Below, piece by piece: positions 43,311-51,898 of a stretch of DNA of 64,000 bases; the stretch's first letter is position 1; each line of letters opens with the position of its first letter. Source of the DNA: Verrucomicrobiota bacterium (GTDB taxonomy: Bacteria; Verrucomicrobiota; Verrucomicrobiia; CAIQCK01); contig JACRJX010000040.1 in NCBI GenBank assembly GCA_016235595.1, positions 62,001 through 126,000 on the forward strand, written 5' to 3'. The translations under genes and the position numbers were made by a program. Below the pieces are notes generated by a model. That model ran no database searches. It saw nothing but the letters and a program-made list of their open reading frames with translations, and had not been told where the DNA came from.

Positions 43311-44411
43311 TCAGGCTTTCAGAAACTCCTTGATGCAGTCGCAGGTAAACGTGACCTGCTCCGGCGTGATCTCGCCGTAGATCGGCAGCGAGAGAATGCG
43401 GCCAACAACGAACTCGGTCATTGGCAGCGACGGGATGCTCTTGTAGAGCGACTTGATGGCCGGCTGTTGGTGACAGGCGATGGGGTAGTGGATGCCGGTG
43501 GAGACGCCCTTCTCGGCGAGAAACTTCGCCAGCTTGTCGCGGTCGTTCACCTGGATGACAAACATGTGATAGACCGGTTCGCAACCCGGACGCTCCGGCG
43601 GCAGGACGAGACCTTTGATGCCGCCGAGCAGCTTGCGGTAGAGGGCGACGGCGTCGCGGCGGCCCTGGTTCAGGCGGTCAAGCTCGCGCAACTGGATGCG
43701 GCCGATGGCGGCATTGATCTCGTTGAAGCGCAGGTTGAAGCCGATCATGTCGTTGGTGAACTTGTCGCGCTTGCCGTGGTTGCGGAGCTTGCGGACAAGG
43801 TTGGCCAACTCGTCGTCGTTGGTCGTGATCGCGCCGCCGTCGCCGAACACGGTAAGGTTTTTGGACGGGAAGAACGAGAAGCCCGCGGCCATCGTCATCG
43901 AACCGACGCGCGCGCCCTTGTATTTCGCGCCCTGCGCCTGCGCGCAATCCTCGATGATCCAGAGGTTGTTGGCCATGGCGAGCGCCTTGAGGCGGTCCAT
44001 GTTGCACGGCTGGCCGTAAATGTGCACCGGCAGGATGCCGACGGTTCTCTTGGTGATCGCCTTCTCGACGAGCGCCGGGTCCACCGTATAGGAGTCGTCG
44101 ATGTCCACAAACTTCACGACGGCACCGTGGTGGATGAAAGGCTCGCAGCTCGGGAACGCCGTGTGGCTGGGGATGATAATCTCGTCGCCTTCTTTGAGCT
44201 TGCCTGTCTTCTTCAGCGCCAGACAGAGCAGATATACCGCCGCGGTCCAGTTGCATGAGAGCACGCAGTGCTTCACGCCGGTGTGGGCGGCCATCTCTTT
44301 TTCAAACGCCTCGGACTCTTTGCCGAGAATGAAGTTGCCGCCGTCTATGACGCGCAACACCGCGTCTTTGATCTCCTGCGTGACATATGGTTTTGAAAGT
44401 GGTGTTTTCAT
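43311..44411 (-). CDS. DegT/DnrJ/EryC1/StrS sugar aminotransferase
   Basis: This PLP-dependent enzyme of about 366 residues shows KPYVTQEIKDAVLRVIDGG at the start, EDCAQAQGAKYKG (PLP-binding Asp) and the Schiff-base Lys in FFPSKNLTVFGDGGAI, followed by FNLRFNEINAAIGRIQL and HYPIACHQQP. These enzymes aminate nucleotide-linked keto-sugars for cell-surface glycans. The ATG at 44411 is taken as the start; a TTG at 44423 with GGAACGG upstream is an alternative. It is divergent from the M23 peptidase gene and followed by the GT2 gene. Confidence 0.93.
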   Translation of the reverse strand: MKTPLSKPYVTQEIKDAVLRVIDGGNFILGKESEAFEKEMAAHTGVKHCVLSCNWTAAVYLLCLALKKTGKLKEGDEIIIPSHTAFPSCEPFIHHGAVVKFVDIDDSYTVDPALVEKAITKRTVGILPVHIYGQPCNMDRLKALAMANNLWIIEDCAQAQGAKYKGARVGSMTMAAGFSFFPSKNLTVFGDGGAITTNDDELANLVRKLRNHGKRDKFTNDMIGFNLRFNEINAAIGRIQLRELDRLNQGRRDAVALYRKLLGGIKGLVLPPERPGCEPVYHMFVIQVNDRDKLAKFLAEKGVSTGIHYPIACHQQPAIKSLYKSIPSLPMTEFVVGRILSLPIYGEITPEQVTFTCDCIKEFLKA

Positions 44412-44450
44412 CTTGGTTTGCAATTTCCGTTCCTATTTTCATATCGTGGC

Positions 44451-45446
44451 ATGACGATGATGCGCAACATCTTTCTCCTGCTGTTGCCGGTTTATGCGTC
44501 GGCGCTGGAGGTTGAGCTGCCGACGGCAAACCATGCCCTTTACTCGCCAAGCGGCGAGGAGCAGTTCTTCCAAGGCACCGCCGGGCACGACTGGCATAGC
44601 GGCCAATACGGTTCTGTCCGCAGCGGCGGGCGGCAGTTTCATGAGGGTATTGACGTTCGTTTTCTCGAACGCGACCGGCGCGGCGAGCCCAAGGACCGTG
44701 TCGTGGCCATCGCTGACGGCGAGGTCGCCTACCTGGCTGCCATTGCAGGGCAGTCGAGCTACGGCCGCTACGCATTGCTGCGCCATCGCTGGAACGAGGT
44801 CGAGGTGTTCTCCCTCTACGCGCACGTCGCCAGCTTCGCGCCCGGTCTGCGCGCGGGCCAGACGGTGAAACGCGGCGACTGGATCGCCATGCTCGGCCAC
44901 TCCGGGACGCAGAACATCCCGAAGGAACGGTCGCACCTTCATTTTGAGGTTTGCTTCCAGTTGAAACGCGACTTCGCCACCTGGTTCGCGCCGAAGCTGG
45001 CCAAGGGCGACCGCAACGACCACGCCAACTACAATGGCATCAACCTCCAAGGCATTGACCCGGCCCCGATCTTCCTGGCGGCACACGAAAAGCCGTCGAT
45101 GAACTTTCGTGAACACATGGAGTCGCAACCGATAGCGTTCACGGCGCTCTTCCCGGCGCGACGGGCGCCGCTCTCGTTCATGCGGGCGCAGCAGTGGTGC
45201 ATCGTCAACGGCCCCGAGCCTGCGCCTGTAACGGCGTATGAGGTTTGGTTCATGGCGGTCGGCGTGCCGACGTTCGTGCGGCCAAGAACGGATGTGACAA
45301 TGCCCTCAGCCCGCGTGCTGTCCGTGAACGAACCCGCCGTCAACGCCTGTCCCGCGCGGCGGATGGTGGAGCGCGACGCCAAGCGCCGCGGCTGGCAATT
45401 CACCCACCGCGGCGCAGAGCTGATGGAGATGTTGAGCTTCCAGTAA
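44451..45446 (+). CDS. Secreted M23-family (LytM-like) peptidase
   Basis: This protein of about 331 residues has a short signal peptide (MRNIFLLLLPVYASALE). The zinc-peptidase domain has the ligand motif FHEGIDVRF (HxxxD) and the paired SHLHFEV (HxH), with VAIADGEVAYLA and GDWIAMLGHSGT between, which are standard for lysostaphin-like endopeptidases. The C-terminal 130 residues form an extra domain of unknown role. It should cleave peptidoglycan cross-bridges or act as an activator. The start may be 44451, 44457 or 44460. It converges with ilvB. Confidence 0.87.
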   Translation: MTMMRNIFLLLLPVYASALEVELPTANHALYSPSGEEQFFQGTAGHDWHSGQYGSVRSGGRQFHEGIDVRFLERDRRGEPKDRVVAIADGEVAYLAAIAGQSSYGRYALLRHRWNEVEVFSLYAHVASFAPGLRAGQTVKRGDWIAMLGHSGTQNIPKERSHLHFEVCFQLKRDFATWFAPKLAKGDRNDHANYNGINLQGIDPAPIFLAAHEKPSMNFREHMESQPIAFTALFPARRAPLSFMRAQQWCIVNGPEPAPVTAYEVWFMAVGVPTFVRPRTDVTMPSARVLSVNEPAVNACPARRMVERDAKRRGWQFTHRGAELMEMLSFQ

Positions 45447-45469
45447 CCGCGCCGGCCAGCGGCGCAAGA

Positions 45470-47311
45470 CTACTCGATGATGATGCTCTTGAACGACGTG
45501 TTGGCAGGAATCATGGGCAACACGTGCTCGGTATAGGGCGTAATCATGTCGAGCAGGTAAGGTTCCTTGCACGCCAGCATCCGTTCCAAGGCGGCGCGCA
45601 CGTCTTTCTTGTAGAGCACGCGCTCCGCCGAAACGTTGAAGCTGTTCGCCATCTTCACGTAGTCGGGATAGATGACGTGCGGGTTGCGCGGGTCACCGAG
45701 ATAGGTGTGGCCACGGTTACTCTTGTAGAAACGATCCTCCCATTGCACCACCATGCCGAGGTGCTGGTTGTTGAGAATGATCGCCTTGGCCGCAATGTGT
45801 TCGATGTGAGCGGTAGCCAGCTCCTGCACGTTCATCAGGAAGCTGCCGTCACCGTCAATGTCAACGACCTGCCTGCCTGGACGCGCCACTTTCGCGCCGA
45901 TGGCCGCGGGCCAGCCGAAGCCCATCGCGCCGAGACCGCCGCTGGTCAGGAACGTCCGGGGCTGCGTGAATGTGTAATACTGGCCGCTCCACATCTGGTG
46001 CTGGCCCACGCCCGTGGCGATGATGGCCTCGCCCTGCGTCAGCTCGCAAAGCTGCTCGACGACGAACTGCGGCATGATGATCTGCGACGAGTCGCCCTTA
46101 AGGAAGTCGCGAGCGTATTGGCTGCGCAACGCCTCGTCCGTGACCTTGTAGTGGAGCGGATGCTTCGCCTTTTGTTCCGCGATCTTCGCGCGCCACACCT
46201 TGAACTTGTGCGCCGGCGGCTTCGCAATCTTGTTCAACTTCTCCAACGCGAGGCGCACGTCGGCGACAGCCGAGAGGTGAGTGGGCTTGTTCTTGTTGAT
46301 CTCACTTGGGTCAATATCAATATGGACGATGGTCGCGTGCTTGCAGAACTCGCTCACCTTGCTGGTGACGCGGTCGTCGAAGCGCACGCCGATGGCAAGA
46401 AGCAGGTCGGCGTTGTCGGCGGCCCAGTTGGCATAGACGGTGCCGTGCATGCCAAGCCATTTCAGCGACAGCGGATGCGTTTCAGGGAAACCGCCACAGC
46501 CCATGAGTGTCGAGGCCACAGGAATCTGTGTCTTCTCAACGAATTCCAACAACTCCTTGTGCGCGCCGGAACTGATGATGCCGCCGCCAAAGTAGATGAG
46601 AGGACGTTCGCTCTTGGCGATGAGGGCGGCGAGTTTCGCGAGCTTCGCGTCAAGATCGTCGTCCACCGGCTTGGCGGTGTAGCCCGGCAAATTCACTTTG
46701 TCAGGGAACACCGGCACCGCGGCCGCCTGCTGGATGCTCTTGGGAATATCAATCACGACCGGACCGGGGCGGCCGGTCTGCGCGACGTAAAACGCCTCCT
46801 TGATGATGCGCGGCAGGTCGTTGATATCGGTGATCAGATAGCTGTGCTTGACGATCGGCAGCGTCATGCCGAACACGTCGGTCTCTTGAAACGCCGTCTT
46901 GCCGATCATGCTCTGCGCCACCTGGCCCGTGATCGCCACCAGTGGGATCGAGTCCATGTAAGCGTCGGCGATTCCGCTGACGAGATTGGTTGCGCCGGGG
47001 CCGCTGGTGCTCATGCAAACACCGGCCTTGCCGGTCGCGCGACCGTAACCGCCGGCCATGAACGCGCCCCCCTGCTCGTGGCGGCAGAGGATGGTGCGGA
47101 TTTGCTTCGAGCGGGTCAGCGACTGGTGAATCTCCATCGAAGCGCCGCCCGGATAAGCGAAGATGACTTCGACGCCCTCGCGCTCAAGACAGGCAACCAG
47201 GATATCGGCGCCCTTCATCGGCTGGGTGCCAGTGGGGCAGGGCGGGGCAGCGGCAGCCGGGGCAGCCGGCTGCGCAGCGCGCATCTTCTTCGCATCGGTT
47301 TTCTTGCTCAT
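45470..47311 (-). CDS. ilvB: Acetolactate synthase large subunit
   Basis: This 613-residue thiamine-diphosphate enzyme makes acetolactate or acetohydroxybutyrate for valine, leucine and isoleucine. It shows VIFAYPGGASMEIHQSL (the catalytic Glu appears in the following ILCRHEQGGAFMAGGYGRA), the central FAD-type domain (VGVRFDDRVTSKVSEF) and the ThDP motif DGDGSFLMNVQELATAHIEH with its NNQHLGMVVQWEDRFY. An Ala/Pro-rich N-terminal extension of 31 residues precedes MKGADILVACLE, which could itself be the true start (47218). No ilvN small-subunit gene is adjacent. A leader hairpin lies upstream at 47339-47364. Confidence 0.95.
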   Translation of the reverse strand: MSKKTDAKKMRAAQPAAPAAAAPPCPTGTQPMKGADILVACLEREGVEVIFAYPGGASMEIHQSLTRSKQIRTILCRHEQGGAFMAGGYGRATGKAGVCMSTSGPGATNLVSGIADAYMDSIPLVAITGQVAQSMIGKTAFQETDVFGMTLPIVKHSYLITDINDLPRIIKEAFYVAQTGRPGPVVIDIPKSIQQAAAVPVFPDKVNLPGYTAKPVDDDLDAKLAKLAALIAKSERPLIYFGGGIISSGAHKELLEFVEKTQIPVASTLMGCGGFPETHPLSLKWLGMHGTVYANWAADNADLLLAIGVRFDDRVTSKVSEFCKHATIVHIDIDPSEINKNKPTHLSAVADVRLALEKLNKIAKPPAHKFKVWRAKIAEQKAKHPLHYKVTDEALRSQYARDFLKGDSSQIIMPQFVVEQLCELTQGEAIIATGVGQHQMWSGQYYTFTQPRTFLTSGGLGAMGFGWPAAIGAKVARPGRQVVDIDGDGSFLMNVQELATAHIEHIAAKAIILNNQHLGMVVQWEDRFYKSNRGHTYLGDPRNPHVIYPDYVKMANSFNVSAERVLYKKDVRAALERMLACKEPYLLDMITPYTEHVLPMIPANTSFKSIIIE

Positions 47312-47338
47312 GTCATTACTCGCTTCTCAACAACGAAC

Positions 47339-47364
47339 GACGCCGGCAGCACAGGCCCGGCGTC
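47339..47364 (-). promoter_or_regulatory. Leader hairpin upstream of ilvB
   Basis: A perfect 8-bp GC-rich stem (GACGCCGG/CCGGCGTC) with a 10-nt loop, 27 nt before the annotated ATG. It lacks a U-tract and a leader peptide, and no T-box signature is seen. It could regulate translation or mRNA stability. Confidence 0.35.
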
Positions 47365-47400
47365 GGGATTCGTATTAACTAGCTCGCTGCGACGGCTAAA

Positions 47401-47810
47401 TCAACGGTGAAATCAGGGCCGGCACAAACCGCGGCTCCCAGAAGTGCGAGTTGCGATGGCAGCCACCATCATGAAACTGCTGCACGCGTACCACCGTTCC
47501 AACGATCTGAGATGTTGGTTTCATTCTACCAGAAGGTATTCGGGCTGAAGGAACAGCACAGCAGCATGAGCGGACAACTGGGAGTAATTGCCACTGAAGA
47601 TGCGCAACAACAATGAGTTGAACTAAATTTGCCACCATCCCACAACCAGCTCAGTGCAAGTTCAGCCGGACCTGACACGCCTGAATATACCGACGCGCTG
47701 GTCAGCACGACCCGCACTGCGGAAATGAAAAATAAATTATCTTATGTAACTGCTTACCAGATGGTTAAGAAATCACATTGATTCAACGGCAGCAGGGGAG
47801 GTGATGTCAA
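47401..47810. other. Gene-poor interval
   Basis: Short frames on both strands here look random in composition and lack ribosome sites. The right half is AT-rich (around 47725-47780) and likely holds the promoter of the micro-ORF/Cys-rich protein pair. No hairpin terminator for that pair or for ilvB was noticed in this interval. Confidence 0.5.
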
Positions 47811-47876
47811 ATGAAGTGCGTATCAACAGCAAAATTTGACAAATTGGACAACCTGGTGAAGGGTGATACACAATGA
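47811..47876 (+). CDS. 21-aa micro-ORF coupled to a small Cys-rich protein
   Basis: It encodes MKCVSTAKFDKLDNLVKGDTQ (no more than 21 residues) and follows a very strong Shine-Dalgarno (AGGGGAGGTGAT). Its TGA overlaps the ATG of the next gene (ATGA at 47873-47876). This looks like a leader ORF ensuring coupled translation, or a real small protein. An 11-codon frame starting at 47804 competes for the same ribosome site. Confidence 0.45.
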   Translation: MKCVSTAKFDKLDNLVKGDTQ

Positions 47877-48091
47877 AGAATCAGTCCGAAATCAGTCGTA
47901 GTGTCCGTCCGGAAATAACCCGGTTTTGCAAACGTTGCGGGGTTCGACTGCTGGATGCCAATCGCGCGCTGCGGGTCAGCGATTGCTGCCAATTGTGCTC
48001 CACGGTCAGAGGCCGGGTTGCGGCTCGCAAGTCCCAGAATCGGATTCGAGTGCCGGTGGCAGGTTTTCTGCCCACAAACTTCTGGAAATAG
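47873..48091 (+). CDS. Small Cys-rich (zinc-ribbon-like) basic protein
   Basis: This 72-residue basic protein carries a CxxC...CxxC pair (FCKRCGVRLLD, then SDCCQLCSTVRG), consistent with a zinc ribbon, and a basic C-terminal half (RVAARKSQNRIRVP). It may bind nucleic acid or act as an adaptor. No family recognised. It is translationally coupled to the 21-codon ORF and lies 74 nt upstream of rpe in the same direction, so it could be the first product of an rpe-containing transcript. Confidence 0.55.
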   Translation: MKNQSEISRSVRPEITRFCKRCGVRLLDANRALRVSDCCQLCSTVRGRVAARKSQNRIRVPVAGFLPTNFWK

Positions 48092-48165
48092 TCCAGACAA
48101 GGGGAAGGTCGGTTTCAATCTGCTTGCCTGCGCTTGGTCTGCGTCGCTAAAGTGAGTTCAGTGCT

Positions 48166-48834
48166 ATGCGTCGCCCATTGATCATCGCCCCATCCATACT
48201 CGCTGCAGACTTCGGCCGGCTGGCGTCAGAAGTGTTGCGCGCTGAAACCGCGGGTGCTGATTGGATTCACGTGGATGTGATGGACGGGCATTTTGTGCCA
48301 AACCTCACGGTGGGGCCGGATGTGGTGCGCGGACTGCGCCCCGCGGTCAAGTTGCCGCTCGACGTGCATCTCATGGTGGAACGGCCGGACAAGTTCGCGC
48401 CGGCGTTCATTGAGGCGGGCGCGGACCGCGTGAGCATCCATATTGAAAGCCCGTGCAATGTCGGGGCCACCTTGGAAGCAATCCGCACGGCGGGCAAACC
48501 GGCAGGCATCGTGCTGAATCCCGGCACGCCCGTCAAAGCCATCCTTCCTTACCTCGACCGCGTCAAATTGGTGCTGGTGATGACAGTGAATCCCGGCTTC
48601 GGCGGCCAGCCGATCATTTCATCTGCTCTGGACAAGGTTTCAGAACTGGTGGAGTTGCGTGAAGCTCGAAAACTGGACTTCGACATCCAGGTGGATGGCG
48701 GTGTGTCAGAGAAAACCGTCGCCCGATGCGCGGCAGCGGGGGCGAACGTAATGGTCGCCGGCGTGGCATTGTTCCGTGCCCCGGACATGGCGCAAGCCAT
48801 TAGCGCGATGCGCCGCGCGTACAACGCAAGCTGA
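48166..48834 (+). CDS. rpe: Ribulose-phosphate 3-epimerase
   Basis: This 222-residue TIM-barrel enzyme interconverts ribulose-5-phosphate and xylulose-5-phosphate in the pentose phosphate pathway. It shows IIAPSILAADFGRL, WIHVDVMDGHFVPNLTVGP (metal-binding Asp/His), LDVHLMVERPD, VLVMTVNPGFGGQ and DIQVDGGVSEKTV. Length is normal. It is followed 28 nt later by the phosphohexomutase gene. Confidence 0.96.
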   Translation: MRRPLIIAPSILAADFGRLASEVLRAETAGADWIHVDVMDGHFVPNLTVGPDVVRGLRPAVKLPLDVHLMVERPDKFAPAFIEAGADRVSIHIESPCNVGATLEAIRTAGKPAGIVLNPGTPVKAILPYLDRVKLVLVMTVNPGFGGQPIISSALDKVSELVELREARKLDFDIQVDGGVSEKTVARCAAAGANVMVAGVALFRAPDMAQAISAMRRAYNAS

Positions 48835-48862
48835 GCCGGCTATCGGCCGGATACTGCATCAC

Positions 48863-50287
48863 ATGCCAACACCCATCCGATTCGGCACCGACGGCTGGCG
48901 GGCGCTGATGACAGGGGAATTCACGTTCGAGAACGTACGGCGCGCCACACAAGCCGCCGCAACCTACTGGCGCGAGGCTGCAACTCGCAAAGGGATCGCG
49001 CCGCGCGCGGTGGTGAGCTACGACACGCGCCGTCAGTCGGACAAGTTCGCCGCCGCAGTCGCAGAAGTACTCGCCGCGAACGACATCACGACCCTATACA
49101 CGCGTCACCCCACGCCGACGCCGGCGGTGAGCTACGCCATCAAGGATCGTGGGTTGATCGGCGGCATCATGATCACCGCCAGCCACAATCCGCCGGAGTT
49201 CAATGGCTTCAAAATCAAGGCGGACTTCGCAGGCTCAGCCGATGCGGAGATGACGGACGCCATCGAGCGTCTGCTGGATCGCGAGCCGCCGCGGTCATTG
49301 CCGTTCGAGCAGGCGCGAGGGCAGGGGAGGATCATCGTTGGGAGCGTGTCCGGGCCTCATCGCGCGGCGGTCGAGCGATTCGTTGATATGAACCGGATCG
49401 CAAAGGCAAGCCCGCGTGTCGTGGTGGACTCAATGCACGGGTGCGGTCTGCACGAGATTGAAGGAATGCTGGCGCTGCGCGGAGTCATGGCGACGACGTT
49501 GCGCGCGGACCCGGACCCGCTCTTTGGCGGCGTAAACCCGGAACCCATCGCACCCAATCTTCACACGCTATCTTCGTACCTGCGTGCCCACCAGACTGAC
49601 ATCGCGCTGGTGACTGACGGCGACGCCGACCGTATTGCAGCGATGGCGCCCAATGGCGAGTTCATCACCACGCATTACTGCTTCGCGATGTTGCTGCTGC
49701 ACATGATCCGGCATCGCAAACAAACCGGTTGCGTTGTGAAAGCATTGAACGCAACCGTGATGGTGGACCGCATCTGCGCAAAACAGGGTCTCACGCTCCT
49801 TGAGACGCCAGTCGGTTTCAAATGGATCGCCAAACACATGCGGGAGCGCGACGTGCTCATGGGCGGCGAGGAGAGCGGCGGCTTGGGCTTCAAGGGCTGG
49901 ATTCCAGAGCGTGACGGCATTCTGGCGGGACTGCTGCTGCTGGAGTTCCTCGCCTGCGAACGCAAGCCGGTCCTCCAGATCATGGCCGAGATGGACGCTG
50001 AGTTCGGCGCGAGCCGCTATGCGCGCGCGGACATTGTCTACCCGCTCGAAAAGCGCGAGCCGTTGATGCGCTGGCTCCGGGAACATCCACAGCAAGACAT
50101 GCTCGGCTCGCCATTGGCCGACGTGAAGAACTTCGATGGAGTGAAGATGATCGCCCGCGACGGCTCGTGGTTGATGCTCCGCGGCAGCGGCACAGAGCCG
50201 GTCCTTCGGATTTACGCGGAGTCGGACAAACAGGCGCGCGCCGAGGCGCTTGTGGAAATTGGCTGGCAGATGGCCGCGAAAGTGTAA
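48863..50287 (+). CDS. Phosphoglucomutase/phosphomannomutase family protein
   Basis: This protein of about 474 residues starts at ATG 48863 (MPTPIRFGTDGWRA). The alpha-D-phosphohexomutase signatures are complete: the catalytic phospho-Ser loop MITASHNPPEFNGFK, the metal loop VTDGDADRIAAM, the sugar-specificity loop MGGEESGGLGF and the phosphate loop RGSGTEPVLRIYAES. It should move phosphate between C6 and C1 of glucose or mannose. The sugar-loop GEESGG does not decide between them. Probably transcribed with rpe. Confidence 0.94.
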   Translation: MPTPIRFGTDGWRALMTGEFTFENVRRATQAAATYWREAATRKGIAPRAVVSYDTRRQSDKFAAAVAEVLAANDITTLYTRHPTPTPAVSYAIKDRGLIGGIMITASHNPPEFNGFKIKADFAGSADAEMTDAIERLLDREPPRSLPFEQARGQGRIIVGSVSGPHRAAVERFVDMNRIAKASPRVVVDSMHGCGLHEIEGMLALRGVMATTLRADPDPLFGGVNPEPIAPNLHTLSSYLRAHQTDIALVTDGDADRIAAMAPNGEFITTHYCFAMLLLHMIRHRKQTGCVVKALNATVMVDRICAKQGLTLLETPVGFKWIAKHMRERDVLMGGEESGGLGFKGWIPERDGILAGLLLLEFLACERKPVLQIMAEMDAEFGASRYARADIVYPLEKREPLMRWLREHPQQDMLGSPLADVKNFDGVKMIARDGSWLMLRGSGTEPVLRIYAESDKQARAEALVEIGWQMAAKV

Positions 50288-50324
50288 CCGGGTCAGTCAG
50301 CGCCGAACCGCGCTGGCGGCAACC

Positions 50325-51845
50325 TCATTGCGGCGAATACGGCCCCTTCACCACCAGCTTTTTCTCGGTGATGAACGTCGGGGCATCATACACGGGCATG
50401 TCTTTGAAACTTGTATTCCCGTCCACGCAGGACATGCGGTCAGCCGGGATCTCGTAGATGGCCCCGGATACAACATCAACCCAGACCGGCTCGCTGAACT
50501 TCATTGCCTTGAGGGTCAACTGACCCGGGGTCGTTGTGTTGTCGTTGTCAGGGTGGTCTGAGGAATCCCAATAAACAACGAGCGGGAGTTGGGCGCCTTT
50601 CTGCCTGTAGCCGTAAACGACCGTCTCCTTCGCACAGTCGAGTTTGGCGTCCAAGTCCTTGACGCGTTCCAACGAACTGTCAAAAACCGAAGCGATGTGC
50701 TGCATCGTGTAGTAGGCCATCTTGACCTTGAGAACCTTGAAGTCTTCGTTGCACTTGATCAGGCCCATCCTTTTCATGAAGCGGTCGGAGCGCGTGCGAA
50801 TCCAGATGGGATCAACGCGGCGGGTGTATCTTTCGGGATGGTCGTAAGCGGGATCGTAGAAAGTGAAGATCAGCGATTCGACATCGTGACCGAGGTCGCC
50901 AAGCATCCGCCGTGCGTTCCACTTGGCTTGAGTCAACTCGCTATTCCATTCGGCGGAAGAAATCGCAGCCGAATAGTGCGGGCTCGATGTCGCGCCCGAT
51001 TCTCCCTGCCAGATTTTCATCCCGGGCGCGTATTTGTGAACAACAGTTTTGAAATCCTGCACCACTGAATAACAACGGTCGGGGTTCAACGTATAATCGT
51101 GATAAATCATCCACTCGAACAAGCCGGTCTTGTTCTTCTCTTTCAGGACTTTCATGTAGTCTTCGATGAAGCGGAGGCGTTTCGGACTGGCAGCGACCAG
51201 ACCCGCAATTCTTGCATCGGGGATGTGCTTCTTGATCATCTCGGCGGTCCGAATGTTGTTGTCAGCGAGGATTTCCGGTGTATTCAGCTTGCAGCCGTCC
51301 GGCTCGTTCCACGTGGCCCAATCCTTGACCTTGCCTTTGTAGTGAATGGCCAGCGCTTCGACCCACTTGTCCCAAGCCTTCAGAGCCTCTTCGCCGCGAG
51401 GCAATCCGTCACCCAGCGATGGCCCGCCGCCGCCGGGGTAGAGACTGTTCCCATACGACGTTTCCAGAAGGACATCCAACCCTTGGTCGCAGCAATAGTT
51501 GACCTGCTTGTCCAGCCACTCAAAGTCATAGATGCCCTTGACCTTCTCGCATTTGGCCCAGCCCGCGTGAATGCGGATTCGTTTGATGCCCAATGGTGCG
51601 ATGTATTCCTTGAAGTTCTCGAAATTGCCGTAGTCCCGCGGAAGCATCTCGCAGCCGATGGCGAAGTTGGACCGCCCGACTTCCTTTGCGCTCCTGGGCA
51701 TGATCGTCCCGATGCGTTTGAAACCCGGGTTCAGCGTTGTCTGGACGCGATCATAGGTGTTGTCAATCATCTGCGAATAAGCTGCCGGCAACAGGAGAAC
51801 CATCGCCGTCATCAACGCGTTGCGAACCAATGCTGGTATGTGCAT
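50325..51845 (-). CDS. Secreted clan GH-A glycoside-hydrolase-like protein
   Basis: This 506-residue protein has a signal peptide (LMTAMVLLLPAAYS). The TIM-barrel shows IKRIRIHAGWAKCE, DVLLETSYGN, the acid/base Glu in DWATWNEPDG (about residue 181) and the nucleophile Glu in KIWQGESGA (about 282), the hallmark of GH39/GH5-like retaining enzymes. A C-terminal beta-sandwich (VVYGYRQKGAQLPLVVYWD) follows. Substrate is unknown; xylosidase or mannan-type activities are typical of the clan. It lies 53 nt downstream of the DUF4832 protein gene in the same direction. Confidence 0.75.
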   Translation of the reverse strand: MHIPALVRNALMTAMVLLLPAAYSQMIDNTYDRVQTTLNPGFKRIGTIMPRSAKEVGRSNFAIGCEMLPRDYGNFENFKEYIAPLGIKRIRIHAGWAKCEKVKGIYDFEWLDKQVNYCCDQGLDVLLETSYGNSLYPGGGGPSLGDGLPRGEEALKAWDKWVEALAIHYKGKVKDWATWNEPDGCKLNTPEILADNNIRTAEMIKKHIPDARIAGLVAASPKRLRFIEDYMKVLKEKNKTGLFEWMIYHDYTLNPDRCYSVVQDFKTVVHKYAPGMKIWQGESGATSSPHYSAAISSAEWNSELTQAKWNARRMLGDLGHDVESLIFTFYDPAYDHPERYTRRVDPIWIRTRSDRFMKRMGLIKCNEDFKVLKVKMAYYTMQHIASVFDSSLERVKDLDAKLDCAKETVVYGYRQKGAQLPLVVYWDSSDHPDNDNTTTPGQLTLKAMKFSEPVWVDVVSGAIYEIPADRMSCVDGNTSFKDMPVYDAPTFITEKKLVVKGPYSPQ

Positions 51846-51898
51846 GAGATCAACTCCTCGTGTTCAACATTCGACAGGAAGGACCGCTCTTCCGAACA

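Noticed and set aside
47312..47400. T-box or amino-acid riboswitch upstream of ilvB
   Set aside because: No T-box sequence, leader peptide or terminator/antiterminator pair; only one hairpin without a U-tract.
45245..47410. A 721-codon open frame antisense to ilvB
   Set aside because: It is a high-GC shadow of ilvB. The opposite strand gives a complete, fully motif-bearing acetolactate synthase, and the antisense frame has no domain-like pattern.
47407..47616. 69-codon plus-strand frame downstream of ilvB start
   Set aside because: No ribosome site, atypical composition, overlapped by equally open frames on both strands.
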